Shown: positions 1-8,262, numbered from the stretch's first letter. The stretch is DNA of 46,568 nucleotides from CAZFMJ01 sp964520045 (GCA_964520045.1 CAZFMJ010000013.1:1-46568); one strand, 5' to 3'. Notes: a model not told the origin generated them from the letters alone. A program made the numbers and translations.

Positions 1-31
1 ATGTGGGGAATGTTCTACTGCTGAAATCTGA

Positions 32-226
32 GGAACTTACCGCTGCTCCTATCATGCCGGCCATCTTTCACAGACGCTATATCTTGTCAGCACGGCTCTC
101 GGCCTCGGATGCTGCGTCACAGGCGCATTTTTAGACAGCAAACTTGAAACCCTTCTTGAAATCGACGGCATAAACGAAGCCGCCATATTGCTTTGTGCAG
201 CAGGAAGTATTCCCTTCGAAAACTGA
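32..226 (+). pseudogene. 3' end of a SagB-type dehydrogenase (nitroreductase fold), interrupted
   Basis: The frame reads YHAGHLSQTLYLVSTALGLG and then GAFLDSKLETLLEIDG, which fits the conserved C-terminal part of SagB/ThcOx-type nitroreductase-like dehydrogenases (the AGHxxQxLYL helix and the following GLG-GAF segment). This family uses FMN and often oxidises azoline rings in peptide natural products. The frame is closed upstream by a TGA at 29-31, so within this window the protein is broken or frameshifted; the rest of the gene lies outside. A neighbouring frame (3) is open over 3-61 and could hold the upstream part. The fragment ends 26 bases before the convergent KAP-NTPase gene. Confidence 0.55.
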
Positions 227-251
227 TATTTTTGGATATCATCAAAAACCT

Positions 252-1772
252 TTATGGTAATATTTTTAAATCTTTGAGCCTTGCCCGCAGCGTATTACGT
301 GGAAAAGGTTTTGTTTTTAGGTCAAAGTCTTGGAGGTATTTTTGATAGCTGGCGGCATCATTTGCAATTCCTTTCCAAAAAATAATTTTTTTGAGTAAAT
401 CAGTGTCAGAGTCGGATATATTCCCCGAAATACCCATTAATGTTTTCAGCGGCATAAATAACTCATTCGCGGTTTTTCGTTCCCAAAACAGATTTGATTG
501 CGTATTCAGTTTTAATTCATCATATGATGCACAATTTTCAATATATGGGAAATTATCCCAATACATTTCAATAACCTTTGGATACTGATTTATATTCCGA
601 AGCGCAGCATCCTTAAGTTTCACCATCTCCGAAGAATTACTAGTCTCTCCAGACCAGCTTTGATAAAGGACATAAAAAAAGTTTTCTTCTTTTTCATAAA
701 TGACTTCAGTTCCATTAAAATAACGTTGTTCAACCTCACTAAAGACGTTAAATAAGCTGTTTCTGATAGGCGGCGTATACATACGCTTATTAAAAATTTG
801 TTTGAATTCCAAATTAATTAAACCAGTATTTTCAGATATTAAACTCCCGATAATCAAATATTTTGAGCCGGTATCTATTTTTGCGTCCATAAATATTTTG
901 TCTAGTAATTCGATAGCATTCTCAACAGATTGGTTTTTTAAAATTTTCAGGCTCACATATCTGTTCACATTCACAATGAAGGCATAAATAAAATTCCCAC
1001 GGATACTATTGGAAGTTTTATGTGGAGTTAATTTAATGGCATTCCCAGATATCCTTTTATATATTTCTATCGCCGTGCTTAAATTTTCGTTTGGGGTTTC
1101 TTCGGCAATAGTAGAAAGGAACCATGCATATTCCAGAAAATCTTCATTATTAATATTATTTAAATAGTTCTCGTTGTGTTTATGTTGATAATATATTTCG
1201 ACATTCTGCTTGTATAGGTTGCGAGTGTCGTCCGATTTAAGCGTAAGATATTCTCTAAGTATACGTGGATCCGAAGTCGTGTTTATGTAATCCAATGTAG
1301 GTTTGGCGTTTTTTGATAAATGATCAATATAATTATGTGCGCATATCGAAATAATATTTTTAATGTCCTGCCAATTTATCTTTTTCTTTTCTTCTTCTTT
1401 TATTCCCAATTCTTCGGCTATCCAATCGACAAGAACGTATCCTGTGGGATATTTTTCCATTTTCTCATGTCTTTGATAATTTTTAACGATATTCGTTGCT
1501 TTGTTTGAGTCAACAAATTCTTCGAAGGTTTTTTGCAGGAATTTTATGACAATGGGACACTGTATTTTACAGTAAGAAAGGAGCAATATGTCGCATGGCC
1601 GGATGAAGTTTATTCTTGGAAGTCCCGCCGTATCACGATAAGTGCGGCAGAATATTTCCGCTTCTGCCATAACGCGATTGATCGTGCGTGGTGGTTCCAT
1701 GCTCAATAAATCGATGGCGTAATCCATCCCAGTGGTATTGTCTGGGTATTTGTCAACTTGGTTTGGTGTCAT
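252..1772 (-). CDS. C-terminal half of a split KAP-family NTPase
   Basis: This 506-residue frame opens with a short linker and then PPRTINRVMAEAEIF and the segment RPCDILLLSYCKIQCPIVI. These match the part of KAP P-loop NTPases that follows Walker B (the PRRIKR-like sensor and the 'DLLLLS...P' helix). The remaining residues (about 110-506) form an alpha-helical C-terminal region that I do not recognise. It starts at an ATG that shares the 4-nt ATGA with the stop of the upstream NTPase frame. Its own frame is closed by a TAA about 21 nt upstream of the ATG, so it is either translationally coupled or the product of a frameshift in one original gene. It is AT-rich compared with the conjugative block. 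KAP NTPases are membrane-associated and frequent in defence islands; the role here is unknown. Confidence 0.6.
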   Translation of the reverse strand: MTPNQVDKYPDNTTGMDYAIDLLSMEPPRTINRVMAEAEIFCRTYRDTAGLPRINFIRPCDILLLSYCKIQCPIVIKFLQKTFEEFVDSNKATNIVKNYQRHEKMEKYPTGYVLVDWIAEELGIKEEEKKKINWQDIKNIISICAHNYIDHLSKNAKPTLDYINTTSDPRILREYLTLKSDDTRNLYKQNVEIYYQHKHNENYLNNINNEDFLEYAWFLSTIAEETPNENLSTAIEIYKRISGNAIKLTPHKTSNSIRGNFIYAFIVNVNRYVSLKILKNQSVENAIELLDKIFMDAKIDTGSKYLIIGSLISENTGLINLEFKQIFNKRMYTPPIRNSLFNVFSEVEQRYFNGTEVIYEKEENFFYVLYQSWSGETSNSSEMVKLKDAALRNINQYPKVIEMYWDNFPYIENCASYDELKLNTQSNLFWERKTANELFMPLKTLMGISGNISDSDTDLLKKIIFWKGIANDAASYQKYLQDFDLKTKPFPRNTLRARLKDLKILP

Positions 1773-3007
1773 ATGGTGCGGTGCTGTAAATTAAATTTTT
1801 TAATCCACTGGGCTACGTTTAACTTAATAAATTTTCGTTTTATTTCTGAATCTACCGGTGGCAGAAAAAATACGCCACAATTAATATTTTTGGGGTTTTC
1901 AAACAAGAAGTCGCTTATTAAATCGGCATTTTCATCTTGGTCGGTAAGTTTTTTTAAACGATCTTTTAATTTTTCATCATCTATGCATAAAATAAAAAGA
2001 ATTTGCACAGGCAAGCCGGTACGACCTTCATATTTGAACCTTTCTATTATTTCAATTGCTCTATAGACTTCGCATAGTTTTGCCCGCTCAATTTCATCTA
2101 TCATTATAATCCATATTTTTTCTTTTATTTCTGGAATGTTCCAAAATGCTTTTGCGATGGTTTTGGGAACAATGCTGGACAAATTATCGGCAGAATTGTC
2201 TCCAATCACCTTTTTTGTGTGTTCCAATGGTGTATTAACGTGGGAAATAAGTCGCATGCAATGCATATACCCACTCAGATCGGATTCCCGAAGCAAAGAA
2301 TATATTAAATCCACAGTTTGTGTTATATTTAATTTAGGATAGCGTTCTGCCAAAGTTTCAGCCCAACGTTGTGAGAATAATGCTGAGAAATCTTTTTCTG
2401 CATTGGTTTCAGTGAGTGAAATATACGAATACAGGGTGGATTTACTATCGAAATTTTCAGTTATCATACGTGCGAAGGATGATTTGCCCCATCCTAAACC
2501 ACCGAAAATTGCACTAACTCCCACATAAGCTTCTAATTCCTGAAACGCTCGCGCCGTATTTCTGGCTGACAAAGCAAAACCCAATTCATCGTGGTTGCTA
2601 TCAACGGATTCTGGTGCAAAACGCTGTATGCCTTGTGGAACACTAGTTTTTTTACAACAAAAACTACATAGTGTGATGACAAAAATCCCCAATAGATAGA
2701 TACCTATTATCAGGGCATAAAGATATTCTTTCCAGTTACGCCATGTTATCCATAAAAAATCGAAGTTATAGAAAAAAACCACGCAGCCTACTAGAAATAA
2801 GACCCAATATATACCTATAAAATAATATATCCAGGATTTTGGCCGATGAATTTGTTGAATTTTTAAATTTTTTACGAGGAAGGGAATAAATATGATACTA
2901 CCCAATAAACTTAACCAAATAACAACATCATATCTATTAACAGCCAAAAATAACGAATGACTAGCTGTTAAAACAAATGATGCATATAAGAACCAAAAAA
3001 ATTGCAT
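1769..3007 (-). CDS. KAP-family P-loop membrane NTPase, N-terminal half
   Basis: Residues 1-120 contain four likely membrane segments, including WLSLLGSIIFIPFLV and YALIIGIYLLGIFVITL. They are followed by a Walker A motif GGLGWGKSS (about residue 170) and a Walker B motif IWIIMIDEIER (about residue 305). The membrane insertion before or within a P-loop domain is typical of KAP NTPases. The protein ends soon after LPPVDSEIKRKFIKL, before the family's PRR-type motif, which is instead found at the start of the next frame. The pair therefore looks like a single KAP protein divided at 1769-1772. In KAP families the NTPase domain is normally continuous. Sequencing error, natural pseudogenisation or a genuine two-subunit arrangement are all possible. 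Confidence 0.7.
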   Translation of the reverse strand: MQFFWFLYASFVLTASHSLFLAVNRYDVVIWLSLLGSIIFIPFLVKNLKIQQIHRPKSWIYYFIGIYWVLFLVGCVVFFYNFDFLWITWRNWKEYLYALIIGIYLLGIFVITLCSFCCKKTSVPQGIQRFAPESVDSNHDELGFALSARNTARAFQELEAYVGVSAIFGGLGWGKSSFARMITENFDSKSTLYSYISLTETNAEKDFSALFSQRWAETLAERYPKLNITQTVDLIYSLLRESDLSGYMHCMRLISHVNTPLEHTKKVIGDNSADNLSSIVPKTIAKAFWNIPEIKEKIWIIMIDEIERAKLCEVYRAIEIIERFKYEGRTGLPVQILFILCIDDEKLKDRLKKLTDQDENADLISDFLFENPKNINCGVFFLPPVDSEIKRKFIKLNVAQWIKKFNLQHRTI

Positions 3008-3065
3008 AAAGTGTCGATAATGTACTTATATTTTTGTAACAATCCACAAGTAAACATCCTACATG

Positions 3066-3467
3066 TTATTGGCTTTTTTTGTTGTTTTGATAGTCTTCCC
3101 AACTGGTCGTTCCATTACCATAAGCCCATTGTTCCGGTTTTAAATTTCTCAAAAATTTATCAACGTCGTTTAAAATGCCTGCATTCGTAGCATAATTAAT
3201 ATGTTCCACCAGCCTAATCATTTTTGCCAAAGCAGGAGTATCCCACCATGTCGCCAAGATCAGTGGCAATGCGGGCACCCATCCTCCTGAACTTTTTTGT
3301 TTGCGGTCGGGAAGCATTTGCCAAAGTTCATTCCAATAATCAGGCATTGGACACACACGTCCATCAGATTTAACATATTCGAGCAGTGCATTAAGTTTAT
3401 CGCTCATAAATTTATTTCGAGATTTTCCGATATTCACCAATAATATTGAATATATAAATTTTAGCAT
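3066..3467 (-). CDS. small conserved protein of unknown function
   Basis: The core MPDYWNELWQMLPDRKQ, GWVPALPLILATWWDTP and KMIRLVEHINYA reads like a family of small uncharacterised soluble proteins seen in many bacteria; I know no function. Two starts are possible. The ATG at 3467 has an AAGGG box 8 nt upstream. The internal ATG at 3407 begins MSDKLNALLEYV and fits the conserved part better, but has no clear ribosome-binding site. It is transcribed toward the KAP NTPase, separated from its start by 58 nt, so the three genes may share a transcript. Confidence 0.55.
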   Translation of the reverse strand: MLKFIYSILLVNIGKSRNKFMSDKLNALLEYVKSDGRVCPMPDYWNELWQMLPDRKQKSSGGWVPALPLILATWWDTPALAKMIRLVEHINYATNAGILNDVDKFLRNLKPEQWAYGNGTTSWEDYQNNKKSQ

Positions 3468-3567
3468 TTACCGTACCCTTCGCGTATTTAATAATCGCGT
3501 CCGAAATCCTATCAATTTTTTCCTGCTGGCAAATAAATCCCATTATCTTAAAAACGCTCAAAGACAC

Positions 3568-3592
3568 CCAAAGTCACGCGGCGTGACTTTGG
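3568..3592. repeat. 25-bp palindrome (copy 1)
   Basis: The arms CCAAAGTCACGC and GCGTGACTTTGG are exact reverse complements around a single G at 3580. The core GTCACGC-G-GCGTGAC recurs 80 bases downstream. It may be an operator for a dimeric regulator or a structural palindrome; there is no T-run to suggest a terminator. Confidence 0.8.
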
Positions 3593-3647
3593 TATGACCG
3601 AATATTTTTTTGAAACCCCGACGGGAAAAACCTTGCCTTTTTTCCTG

Positions 3648-3666
3648 AAGTCACGCCGCGTGACTT
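3648..3666. repeat. 19-bp palindrome (copy 2)
   Basis: The arms AAGTCACGC and GCGTGACTT pair around a single C at 3657. Because the centre is C here and G in copy 1, this copy is the reverse complement of copy 1. A third half-site GCGTGACT follows at 3669-3676. Its position 100 bases before the ATG at 3764 would suit a regulator-binding site. Confidence 0.8.
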
Positions 3667-3763
3667 TGGCGTGACTCGTGCCTCATTTTTTCATTGCCCC
3701 AAATCCTGCCATCAGTTAGAATAAAAATATCGGCAGTCAGACAGTAATTTCGGAGGCAGGAAA

Positions 3764-4105
3764 ATGCGGGAAAAAGTTCAAATCAATCAAGCCTGGCAAG
3801 ATACCTTTACAACTGTCCGGGACAATTATCCATATTGCATCTTTTATAAGGTAAAGATCGAAAACGGCATGGTTAAGTCATGGGAAAGTGCGCTTAAAAC
3901 TGTTGGTTTTGGCAAAATGCGGCGTCGCTATGATTCGTGTTCCCGGGAAACGATTCCGGATTCCAACTGGCAGGAATTGGTTGAGTTTTGCCAAAAAGAA
4001 CGAAATTGTACTCTGCACGAAATACATTTTTATGATGCTCAGCCTATACTGCTAAAGTATCAGGAGTATGCCGAAGATATTAAAAAGGAGGTGCTGCCTA
4101 TCTGA
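3764..4105 (+). CDS. hypothetical protein, 113 aa
   Basis: A soluble, charged protein with aromatic residues near the N-terminus and a C-terminal helix ending in EDIKKEVLPI. I see no known motif, signal peptide or membrane segment. The ATG is preceded by a GGAGG box at a good distance, which supports translation. It is the first plus-strand gene of the mobile block, 83 bases before the sigma-like gene, so it may be co-transcribed with it. Confidence 0.5.
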   Translation: MREKVQINQAWQDTFTTVRDNYPYCIFYKVKIENGMVKSWESALKTVGFGKMRRRYDSCSRETIPDSNWQELVEFCQKERNCTLHEIHFYDAQPILLKYQEYAEDIKKEVLPI

Positions 4106-4188
4106 AAAACATGTAGCGAACAACGGTAAATACTAAAAAACTCAATAACAAGCCGACCGAAAACCGGAGCTATAAAAAGGAGACTTAT

Positions 4189-5022
4189 ATGGCTATCGGT
4201 TCGAGTGTCGGTAATACAGAAACAGAAATCACCGCTCAGGCAGTATCGCCCCACCCCTCAGGGCAAGGCCTATTTCCAAATCCCTGCCTTCCCCACCGAC
4301 AAAAAATCAATCCCAAGGAAATACCTGCATCAGCATTCATGGTAATCCCCAAGACCTCCATCCTTTATCCTCCTTCGCCAAAGTCGCAGACACTTCAAAG
4401 CTTTAGCGGCGTAGTGCTTCAGGAAGATTCCGCGCGGACAACCCTGCAGATGGAACATGGGGTTTCCAGCCCAACCGAGCTTGATAAAAATGCCGATATC
4501 GATACGGCCATTATATCCAGAAATGAAAGGATAGAAGCGTTTTATCATGATAAACATGAAAATGCTTTAAAAATCGCGCTTGCAATAACCGGGAGTCCAG
4601 AAAACGCAGAAAATGCTGTGAGCAAAACTTATCTTGAACTTCTGGAAGGCAAAACAAGCATAGAATATTTTTTTAATGCTCTTGTGGGAAATGCCATTAA
4701 TGATACCAATAGAGCCAATTGGAAAACCGAAAATATAGAAAGCTTGGATGCGCCACCGTATGTGCCGCGCCGTGACTATTCTGAAACAGGCGAAGAAGAG
4801 GAAAATTCTTTTCTTGCGGTTCAATTTGTTTCGCAGCTAAGAGATGACAGAGATCCGCTGGATATTTTGATAGAGCAGAAAGACTTGGAAGACGCGGAAG
4901 CGGAAGTTAGGCGAAACTGGAAGTTTAGATGGGTCACACAAAAAAAATGGGCAGAGCGGTTTGGACTTTACAAAGAATCGACGAGGAACGTAACGAAACA
5001 GGGGGGGTCACGGGAATTATAG
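4189..5022 (+). CDS. sigma-70-like (ECF-type) regulator with an inserted repeat
   Basis: Residues about 105-190 read like sigma region 2: a helix ALKIALAITGSPENAENAVS, then FFNALVGNAINDTNRAN, matching the 'DAEDxVQETF...RNxxID' layout of ECF sigma factors. The C-terminus (TQKKWAERFGLYKESTRNV) resembles the region 4 helix-turn-helix, but it ends abruptly after a run of seven G, so the tail may be frameshifted. The start has a strong AAGGAG box before ATG at 4189. The first 90 residues are proline-rich, unlike sigma factors, and residues about 60-82 are encoded by a mobile repeat (4366-4434). As first regulator of the element it could control transfer genes, but that is inference. Confidence 0.5.
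   Translation: MAIGSSVGNTETEITAQAVSPHPSGQGLFPNPCLPHRQKINPKEIPASAFMVIPKTSILYPPSPKSQTLQSFSGVVLQEDSARTTLQMEHGVSSPTELDKNADIDTAIISRNERIEAFYHDKHENALKIALAITGSPENAENAVSKTYLELLEGKTSIEYFFNALVGNAINDTNRANWKTENIESLDAPPYVPRRDYSETGEEEENSFLAVQFVSQLRDDRDPLDILIEQKDLEDAEAEVRRNWKFRWVTQKKWAERFGLYKESTRNVTKQGGSREL
4366..4434 (-). repeat. dispersed ~70-bp repeat, copy A, inside a reading frame
   Basis: The reverse complement of this stretch matches 11802-11873 closely. The shared core includes CTAAAGCTTTGAAGTGTCTG, followed by CGACTTT and GCGAAGGAGGATA, with a 2-nt length difference between these last two pieces. Here it lies within the sigma-like gene without breaking the frame, and in the opposite orientation to copy B. 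Confidence 0.85.
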
Positions 5023-5143
5023 AGTAGAGGCCCCTAAACGGGTTTTGGAGCAGCCGGGTGCCCAGTCCGGACAAAACGGAGGAGGAAATCTTCACCTGCT
5101 ACCGCAACCCAAAGATTGGTTAGGGCAAAAAAGGAGGAAAAAA

Positions 5144-5428
5144 ATGGCGGAAAAAGTCATGGAAGCATTGAAAGAAAGCGGTTTTAAGGCATCTGCAATA
5201 CCTGTTGACCGCAATGAAATGGAGGAGCTGACGGATGATTCCGGCGCTCCGAATTTTAAGTCCCGCTATATAAAAATAGCCGTATCTCTGGCGCATGATG
5301 ACCTGCTTTTCATTGACCGGGAGCGGTTAAAACGGCTCAAGCGGTGCGAAGATATTTCGCGCAGCAAATTCATTTCCGAAGCCCTTTTAATGCTGAAAAC
5401 GGCTCAGGAAACCAGGGGCGGCAAATGA
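5144..5428 (+). CDS. ribbon-helix-helix (CopG/MobC-like) DNA-binding protein
   Basis: The 94-residue product has a beta-strand IKIAVSLAHDDLLFID followed by helices ERLKRLKRCEDI and SRSKFISEALLML, the classic ribbon-helix-helix order with the conserved RSxxIxEAL segment. Such proteins regulate plasmid genes or bind transfer origins as relaxosome accessory factors. I chose ATG 5144 because AAGGAGG sits just upstream; the frame is open further 5' without a better start. It is followed by a hairpin-rich stretch and a Replic_Relax gene, so a role in origin binding is plausible but inferred. Confidence 0.65.
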   Translation: MAEKVMEALKESGFKASAIPVDRNEMEELTDDSGAPNFKSRYIKIAVSLAHDDLLFIDRERLKRLKRCEDISRSKFISEALLMLKTAQETRGGK

Positions 5429-5658
5429 AAAATCATGCGTCAGCCGGTGTAATCAGGGTGGAACGGCACTGTTACATATGGATTGCCCAGATTGGAGGTC
5501 TGTCTATCCGCCCTGCACCGACTGGGGAAGAGGTCACGGGGGGGAGGGGTCGGGCATTGAAACAATGCCCGACCCCTCCCCCCCTACGTACTATTATAAG
5601 GTCTAACCTTATCTCTTCTCTCCCTCTCTCTGCAGGGCGGATACTGGTAGAAAATTAG
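5425..5658 (+). CDS. doubtful small ORF spanning a large hairpin
   Basis: A 77-residue frame starts at an ATGA overlap with the ribbon-helix-helix gene. Its first 35 residues look protein-like (VIRVERHCYIWIAQIGG). The remainder is encoded by the perfect hairpin at 5538-5584 and a pyrimidine-rich tract, giving a low-complexity tail. It may be a short real gene whose 3' end has been replaced, or no gene at all. Confidence 0.25.
   Translation: MKNHASAGVIRVERHCYIWIAQIGGLSIRPAPTGEEVTGGRGRALKQCPTPPPLRTIIRSNLISSLPLSAGRILVEN
5538..5584. repeat. perfect 22-bp hairpin with AAA loop; candidate transfer origin
   Basis: Bases 5538-5559 (seven G, then AGGGGTCGGGCATTG) pair exactly with 5563-5584, leaving a three-base AAA loop. 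There is no T-run after the stem, so a simple intrinsic terminator is unlikely. It lies between a ribbon-helix-helix gene and a Replic_Relax gene, the place where a transfer or replication origin would be expected. An assembly-made inversion cannot be excluded for such a perfect short-loop palindrome. Confidence 0.6.
5596..5612. repeat. 7-bp inverted repeat, ATAAGGT-CTA-ACCTTAT
   Basis: A small perfect inverted repeat 12 bases after the large hairpin and 51 bases before the Replic_Relax start. It could be part of the same origin or an operator. Pyrimidine-rich sequence (TCTTCTCTCCCTCTCTCT) follows. Confidence 0.5.
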
Positions 5659-5662
5659 GGAT

Positions 5663-6481
5663 ATGGGTATGAAAATGATTACAGATTATTACAAAAATGG
5701 GTTTAAGTATAAGTTGAAAATTAGAGAAAGAGATATAGAAATTCTCTCGGATTTGGAGCTATGGGGCATATTAGATGAATTGCAGGTTAATGCAGTTTTC
5801 CATAAAGAAAAAACCGATATGTCCGTAAAAATTGACTGGCTTTTTGAAAAAAATACACGGGGAATAACCAGTTCGGCAAGGCGCAGAATGTGTAAATTTC
5901 TGCATGCCGGATATGTAAATCCGCTGAGATTTGAATTTATGAACAGGGCATATATCCTGAGCTCATCCGGCCATAATCTATTAAAGAGTCTGAATAAAAA
6001 CTGCCTCCCTTCTCATCAGGCAAGAATATCTCCCGCATGTGTAAAGCACCAGCTTTTGACTGCGGCAATAGGCCTTACCATGTCCAAATTCTGGAGGCTT
6101 CCCGTGCTCTCAGGCAGGCAGATTCTGCACGACTTGCACAAAAAGATAGCTGACGGCGAAGCGCCGAAGGCCGGCAATATAGTGCCGGATTTGATCGTAA
6201 ACGACCGCAAAGACCAAAAATTTATTGAGGTTGAGCTGACCCAGAAACCCAATGCTGTTTACGCGAAAATCTGGGAAACATACGCCGGAATCATTCCGGA
6301 GAACGGCCTTCTCGTTTACTTTATGCATAACCAATGCGCATGCGGCAGGATACTTCGGCTTGCCCAAAATCTTGGCATGGAAAAGTTTTACACCGCTCCG
6401 ATAGATGAATTCCGGGCAAGACAGGGCAGAGTCCTGATGAAAGGAACGGACGGCAGGGAAATGTATTTTGCGGATTTCTGA
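5663..6481 (+). CDS. Replic_Relax-type (replication-relaxation) protein
   Basis: The N-terminal 120 residues form a winged-helix-like block (RERDIEILSDLELWGILDEL, then SARRRMCKFLHAGYVNPLRF) typical of the Replic_Relax family found on plasmids and conjugative elements. The C-terminal part has VPDLIVNDRKDQKFIEVELT, a D...ExE arrangement reminiscent of restriction-like nuclease folds, and then YAKIWETYAG. Family members are thought to act in plasmid replication or mobilisation, and some are candidate relaxases; the biochemistry is poorly known. It sits directly before the coupling ATPase, separated by 17 bases. The start could also be an ATG a few codons downstream. Confidence 0.6.
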   Translation: MGMKMITDYYKNGFKYKLKIRERDIEILSDLELWGILDELQVNAVFHKEKTDMSVKIDWLFEKNTRGITSSARRRMCKFLHAGYVNPLRFEFMNRAYILSSSGHNLLKSLNKNCLPSHQARISPACVKHQLLTAAIGLTMSKFWRLPVLSGRQILHDLHKKIADGEAPKAGNIVPDLIVNDRKDQKFIEVELTQKPNAVYAKIWETYAGIIPENGLLVYFMHNQCACGRILRLAQNLGMEKFYTAPIDEFRARQGRVLMKGTDGREMYFADF

Positions 6482-6498
6482 ATGCAGATTTTGAAAAT

Positions 6499-8262
6499 AT
6501 GAAACACATTGAATATTGGATTTTGGGATTGGGATTCGTGGGTTTTCAGTTTGACCGGCGCGGATTTCGGTTTGGAAGATGGCTTTTCTGCATATGTTTT
6601 GCGGGTTTGCTGATATCTATCCCTTATAAATTCGCCGGTCTTCCGGTTGGGAATTTAAGGCTGTTTCACTCAATATTTCCTATTGATAGTGGTCTGTTTA
6701 GGATCATCTGGATAACAGTGACAGCAATTCTTACCGGAATTCTTTTGAAGCAGACGAAGCTTAAAACCGGCAGAAATGACAATTTGCAAAACTTATTCAA
6801 TAACCCCGTTTTAGAGAAAAGCATGCTCAAACTTCTTGGAAATGCTGATCGGAAATGCGGGCTTACTCTTTTGGGAATGGCTGATCCGGGCGCAGGTATG
6901 TTCTTAAGGAGAAAGGAAAACCCTGTCTATATAAACCCATGCCAGCGGGAGCGTCATGTCCAGATAGTAGGCCCGACAAGGAGCGGAAAGTCGCAAGTGC
7001 TTTTAAGCATTGCATGGCAGGACATGAAGGCAGGGATGCCGTGTTTTTTCATGGAGGCCAAAGGCGATATCTCTGATTTCAACCAGTTTTTGAAGCTTAC
7101 TGAAAAATGCGGAAGGCTGAATTGCGTTCGGTATTTCAATCCTGCCGACAGCAGGTCAATGAGCCTCAACCCCATCCTGCCGATTGCCGGACAGGATCCG
7201 ATAGCTTTGGCAAACCAGATATCAAGGGCAATCGGCAGGGAGCCTGGGGGCGAGGGCGATGCTGAATATTTTAAGAGCGTGGATTATGCGCGGATACAAA
7301 GCCTTTCGGAAATATTTATGTCAATTTATGAATCCCGCGGCTTAAGTTTCACTTTGCGGGATGTGTTCTATTACTTTGAATATGACAAATGCCGGGAAAA
7401 AGCATTTTCAATGTGTTCCGACAAACACAGCGTTGACCTTGCCAAGCGCAGTTTTGCAGGCAAGTCCGACACAAGCGCGCTCAGCGCCAAGCTAAGGCCT
7501 TGGGTAACCGGCAGGCTGGGTAATATCTTGAACAGCTACGCCCCCGAAATAGTGCTTGAGAAGGTATTTGAGGAATCGCTTCTTATGTATGCGGCCATTC
7601 CAATAGGCCACCTGCAGGTGCTGGCTAATCCTTTGGGCAGGATGATAATAGCGGCTCTTCTTTCCATTGCTTCCCAGCGTCAGATACGGACAGTCAAGCC
7701 TCCTCCCGCATCAGTGATACTGGATGAATTTCCCGAATTTGCAACGCCCGCCTTTGCCGTATTCGTGGCAACAGTGGGTTCCGCAAGGTTCTGGACTATA
7801 TTTTCGCATCAGGATCTGGGGCAGCTCAGGAAAGTGCAGGGCATGGATGTTGAGGCTTTCATATCAACGCTTTTTGCAAACAGCTCCGGCTGCAAAGTCT
7901 GCTTCCACACTCCTCATCCTGAAGATGCGGAATTATTCGCAAGGATGATAGGCACAAGCCAGGTGCACAAAATAACAGAAGTGATTGAAGAAGGTATCTG
8001 GGGCGGCGATATGTGCACCGGCAGAAAGTCGCGGCGGGAGATAGAGGAATTCAAAATACACCCCAATATCCTTAAAAGTCTTCCGCCCGGCTGTGCGGTA
8101 GCAATACCGCACAATCAGGCGGAATCAATAATTTCTACACCCAAAATATACAAGCTCACGGCTGATATGCAAACGCCTGAAATAACAAAGCCGGCTGTAA
8201 AACAGCGCGCAGGCCTGGATTTGCGTTCAGCCGCAATGAATTCTGGTTCAAAGAAGGGATGA
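6499..8262 (+). CDS. VirD4/TraG-like type IV coupling ATPase
   Basis: Two N-terminal membrane segments (FGRWLFCICFAGLLISIPY and LFRIIWITVTAILTGILL) precede an ATPase domain. Walker A is GPTRSGKSQ at about residue 155 and Walker B is SVILDEFPEF at about 405, followed by FSHQDLGQL, which matches the conserved FxxQxxxQL region of T4 coupling proteins. Such hexameric inner-membrane ATPases bring the relaxosome to the secretion channel. Length (587 aa) is normal. Its stop overlaps ATG codons of the next frame. The gene supports a conjugative function for the element. Confidence 0.9.
   Translation: MKHIEYWILGLGFVGFQFDRRGFRFGRWLFCICFAGLLISIPYKFAGLPVGNLRLFHSIFPIDSGLFRIIWITVTAILTGILLKQTKLKTGRNDNLQNLFNNPVLEKSMLKLLGNADRKCGLTLLGMADPGAGMFLRRKENPVYINPCQRERHVQIVGPTRSGKSQVLLSIAWQDMKAGMPCFFMEAKGDISDFNQFLKLTEKCGRLNCVRYFNPADSRSMSLNPILPIAGQDPIALANQISRAIGREPGGEGDAEYFKSVDYARIQSLSEIFMSIYESRGLSFTLRDVFYYFEYDKCREKAFSMCSDKHSVDLAKRSFAGKSDTSALSAKLRPWVTGRLGNILNSYAPEIVLEKVFEESLLMYAAIPIGHLQVLANPLGRMIIAALLSIASQRQIRTVKPPPASVILDEFPEFATPAFAVFVATVGSARFWTIFSHQDLGQLRKVQGMDVEAFISTLFANSSGCKVCFHTPHPEDAELFARMIGTSQVHKITEVIEEGIWGGDMCTGRKSRREIEEFKIHPNILKSLPPGCAVAIPHNQAESIISTPKIYKLTADMQTPEITKPAVKQRAGLDLRSAAMNSGSKKG

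Larger units (their letters stand above)
3468..3763. other. divergent intergenic region with palindromes
   Basis: This gap of about 300 bases lies between the minus-strand small protein and the plus-strand gene at 3764. It has no convincing reading frame. Its main content is two palindromes (3568-3592 and 3648-3666) and a third half-site, GCGTGACT, at 3669-3676. It must hold promoters for both directions; I could not fix -35/-10 boxes with confidence. Confidence 0.6.

Noticed and set aside
1769..1810. Slippery sequence for programmed frameshifting in the KAP pair
   Set aside because: The A/T-rich run ATTAAAAAATTT does not give a proper X-XXY-YYZ heptamer in the zero frame.
4330..4824. Minus-strand frames opposite the sigma-like gene
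   Set aside because: Shadows of the plus-strand gene; no ribosome-binding sites or domains.
5001..5007. Run of seven G at the end of the sigma-like gene, possible frameshift joining it to the next frame
   Set aside because: The downstream protein has its own strong ribosome-binding site and a different domain, so fusion is not needed; kept only as a caution.
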